6,060 nt of DNA, taken from NCBI GenBank assembly GCA_026398835.1, contig JAPLSD010000733.1:1-6060 (forward strand). The letters are read 5' to 3'. Within the stretch, counting starts at the first letter, position 1, and each line of letters starts with the position of its first letter. The translations under genes were made by a program, and so were the position numbers. Of the stretch, positions 5,466 to 6,060 are shown piece after piece. Origin of the DNA: Pseudomonas sp. (GTDB lineage: Bacteria; Pseudomonadota; Gammaproteobacteria; Pseudomonadales; Pseudomonadaceae). Under the pieces are notes generated by a model. It was given only the letters and a program-made list of their open reading frames with translations. It was not told the origin of the DNA and ran no database searches.

Positions 5466-6060
5466 TTCAGCGGCCCGCTTTGCTGGATGGCGCAGCGGTA
5501 GCTGTTTTGCGCGTAGTACTCGTCCAGAACGGGTTTGTCGTTATGTCTCCACATGGTCATGGCGAACTGCGAGGAAGAAATAGAGTCACTGCCACGCAGG
5601 ACTTTTTCAGTACCGGTCGCCGGCCCCTGCGGATTCTCCACCGGCGAATTCGCGTAGTAATCCTCCGCGTACCAGTCGTTGACCCAGGAAACTGCAGTAT
5701 CCCCCATGTCATAGAGCCCTAATGGATTGGGCGGGAAACTGCCGACAGGGTAATTTCTTTGATCACCATGAACATTGCGTCCTCTAATGACACTGCCATT
5801 ATCCGTGGCGTAAACCACATAGCGCCCACCGGAACGGGCGGCGTATTCGTACTGCGCTTCGGTGGGCAGGTCCACCGGCAAGCCGCTCAACTCTCCGAGC
5901 CACAGGCAGTAGTCCTTGGCTTCCTGCCAGAGTTTGCTGCGGGCTGGGTAATCGGGTTTGAACATTTCAGGCACTCGCAACCGATAGGGCTGGGTCAATC
6001 CGTCTCTGCGATCAGCGTCGGTCAACACCATTCGATATTGGGGCAGCCCAGTAAAGGTGC
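5462..6060 (-). CDS. FGE/SUMF1-like (EgtB/PvdO superfamily) protein, N-terminus outside the window
   Basis: The frame is open to the right edge, so 198 C-terminal residues are visible. An internal ATG at 6031 should not be taken as the start, because coding continues upstream (TFTGLPQYR). Family blocks appear in order: LWQEAKDYCLWLGELSG (43-59 of the visible part), LPTEAQYEYAARSGGRY (64-80), YPVGSFPPNPLGLYDM (103-118), SWVNDWYAEDYY (124-135), VLRGSDSI (153-160) and the closing NSYRCAIQQ. True formylglycine-generating enzymes have a Cys pair just after the LRGGS motif. Here LRGSDSISSSQFAMTMWRHND has none, so sulfatase activation is unlikely. The superfamily also includes EgtB-like and PvdO-like members with other roles, and the role here cannot be assigned. 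It heads the visible leftward gene block. Confidence 0.88.
   Translation of the reverse strand, partial: TFTGLPQYRMVLTDADRRDGLTQPYRLRVPEMFKPDYPARSKLWQEAKDYCLWLGELSGLPVDLPTEAQYEYAARSGGRYVVYATDNGSVIRGRNVHGDQRNYPVGSFPPNPLGLYDMGDTAVSWVNDWYAEDYYANSPVENPQGPATGTEKVLRGSDSISSSQFAMTMWRHNDKPVLDEYYAQNSYRCAIQQSGPLK

Overview
The window looks like chromosome of a Pseudomonas, probably of the P. fluorescens group. The evidence is GC-rich third codon positions in most genes, good Shine-Dalgarno sites, and proteins (a MYRLFG-type glutathione S-transferase, a LysE-family exporter, an AraC regulator, a PhnB-like VOC protein) that read like Pseudomonas family members. This is recognition from memory, not a database search. 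There are no rRNA or tRNA genes, CRISPR arrays or complete insertion sequences. No gene-free stretch exceeds 300 bases.

Left third (1-1468). An orphan ParA-type ATPase runs leftward off the window edge. Next, also leftward, is a small exported Gly/His-rich protein with four 12-residue repeats, followed by a hairpin terminator. Its upstream region overlaps an open frame on the other strand that looks like the 3' end of a lost gene. This part looks like an accessory patch with remodelled DNA.

Middle (1469-2841). A rightward glutathione S-transferase converges, with a 3-base gap, on a leftward TIGR03067-like gene. That gene seems to have lost its 5' coding part: a start codon with a good ribosome-binding site now reads only five codons, and the surviving domain is open from an overlapping GTG. 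Upstream lie two hairpins, then a leftward 94-residue protein with a Cys/His cluster and a basic Ala/Arg-rich segment.

Right half (3112-6060). A rightward LysE/RhtB-family exporter converges on a leftward block of four closely spaced genes. In transcription order these are a formylglycine-generating-enzyme-like protein (cut by the window edge), a 102-residue unknown protein whose ATG overlaps the previous stop, a PhnB-like VOC protein, and a cupin-type AraC regulator. Spacing of -4, 22 and 37 bases suggests possible co-transcription. The AraC regulator is a reasonable candidate to control the adjacent exporter, but the sequence does not prove it.

No complete new defence or mobile system is visible. 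The best leads are the FGE-like/unknown gene pair with no catalytic cysteines in the usual place, the exported His-rich repeat protein, and the decayed genes at 1284-1415 and 2096-2412.
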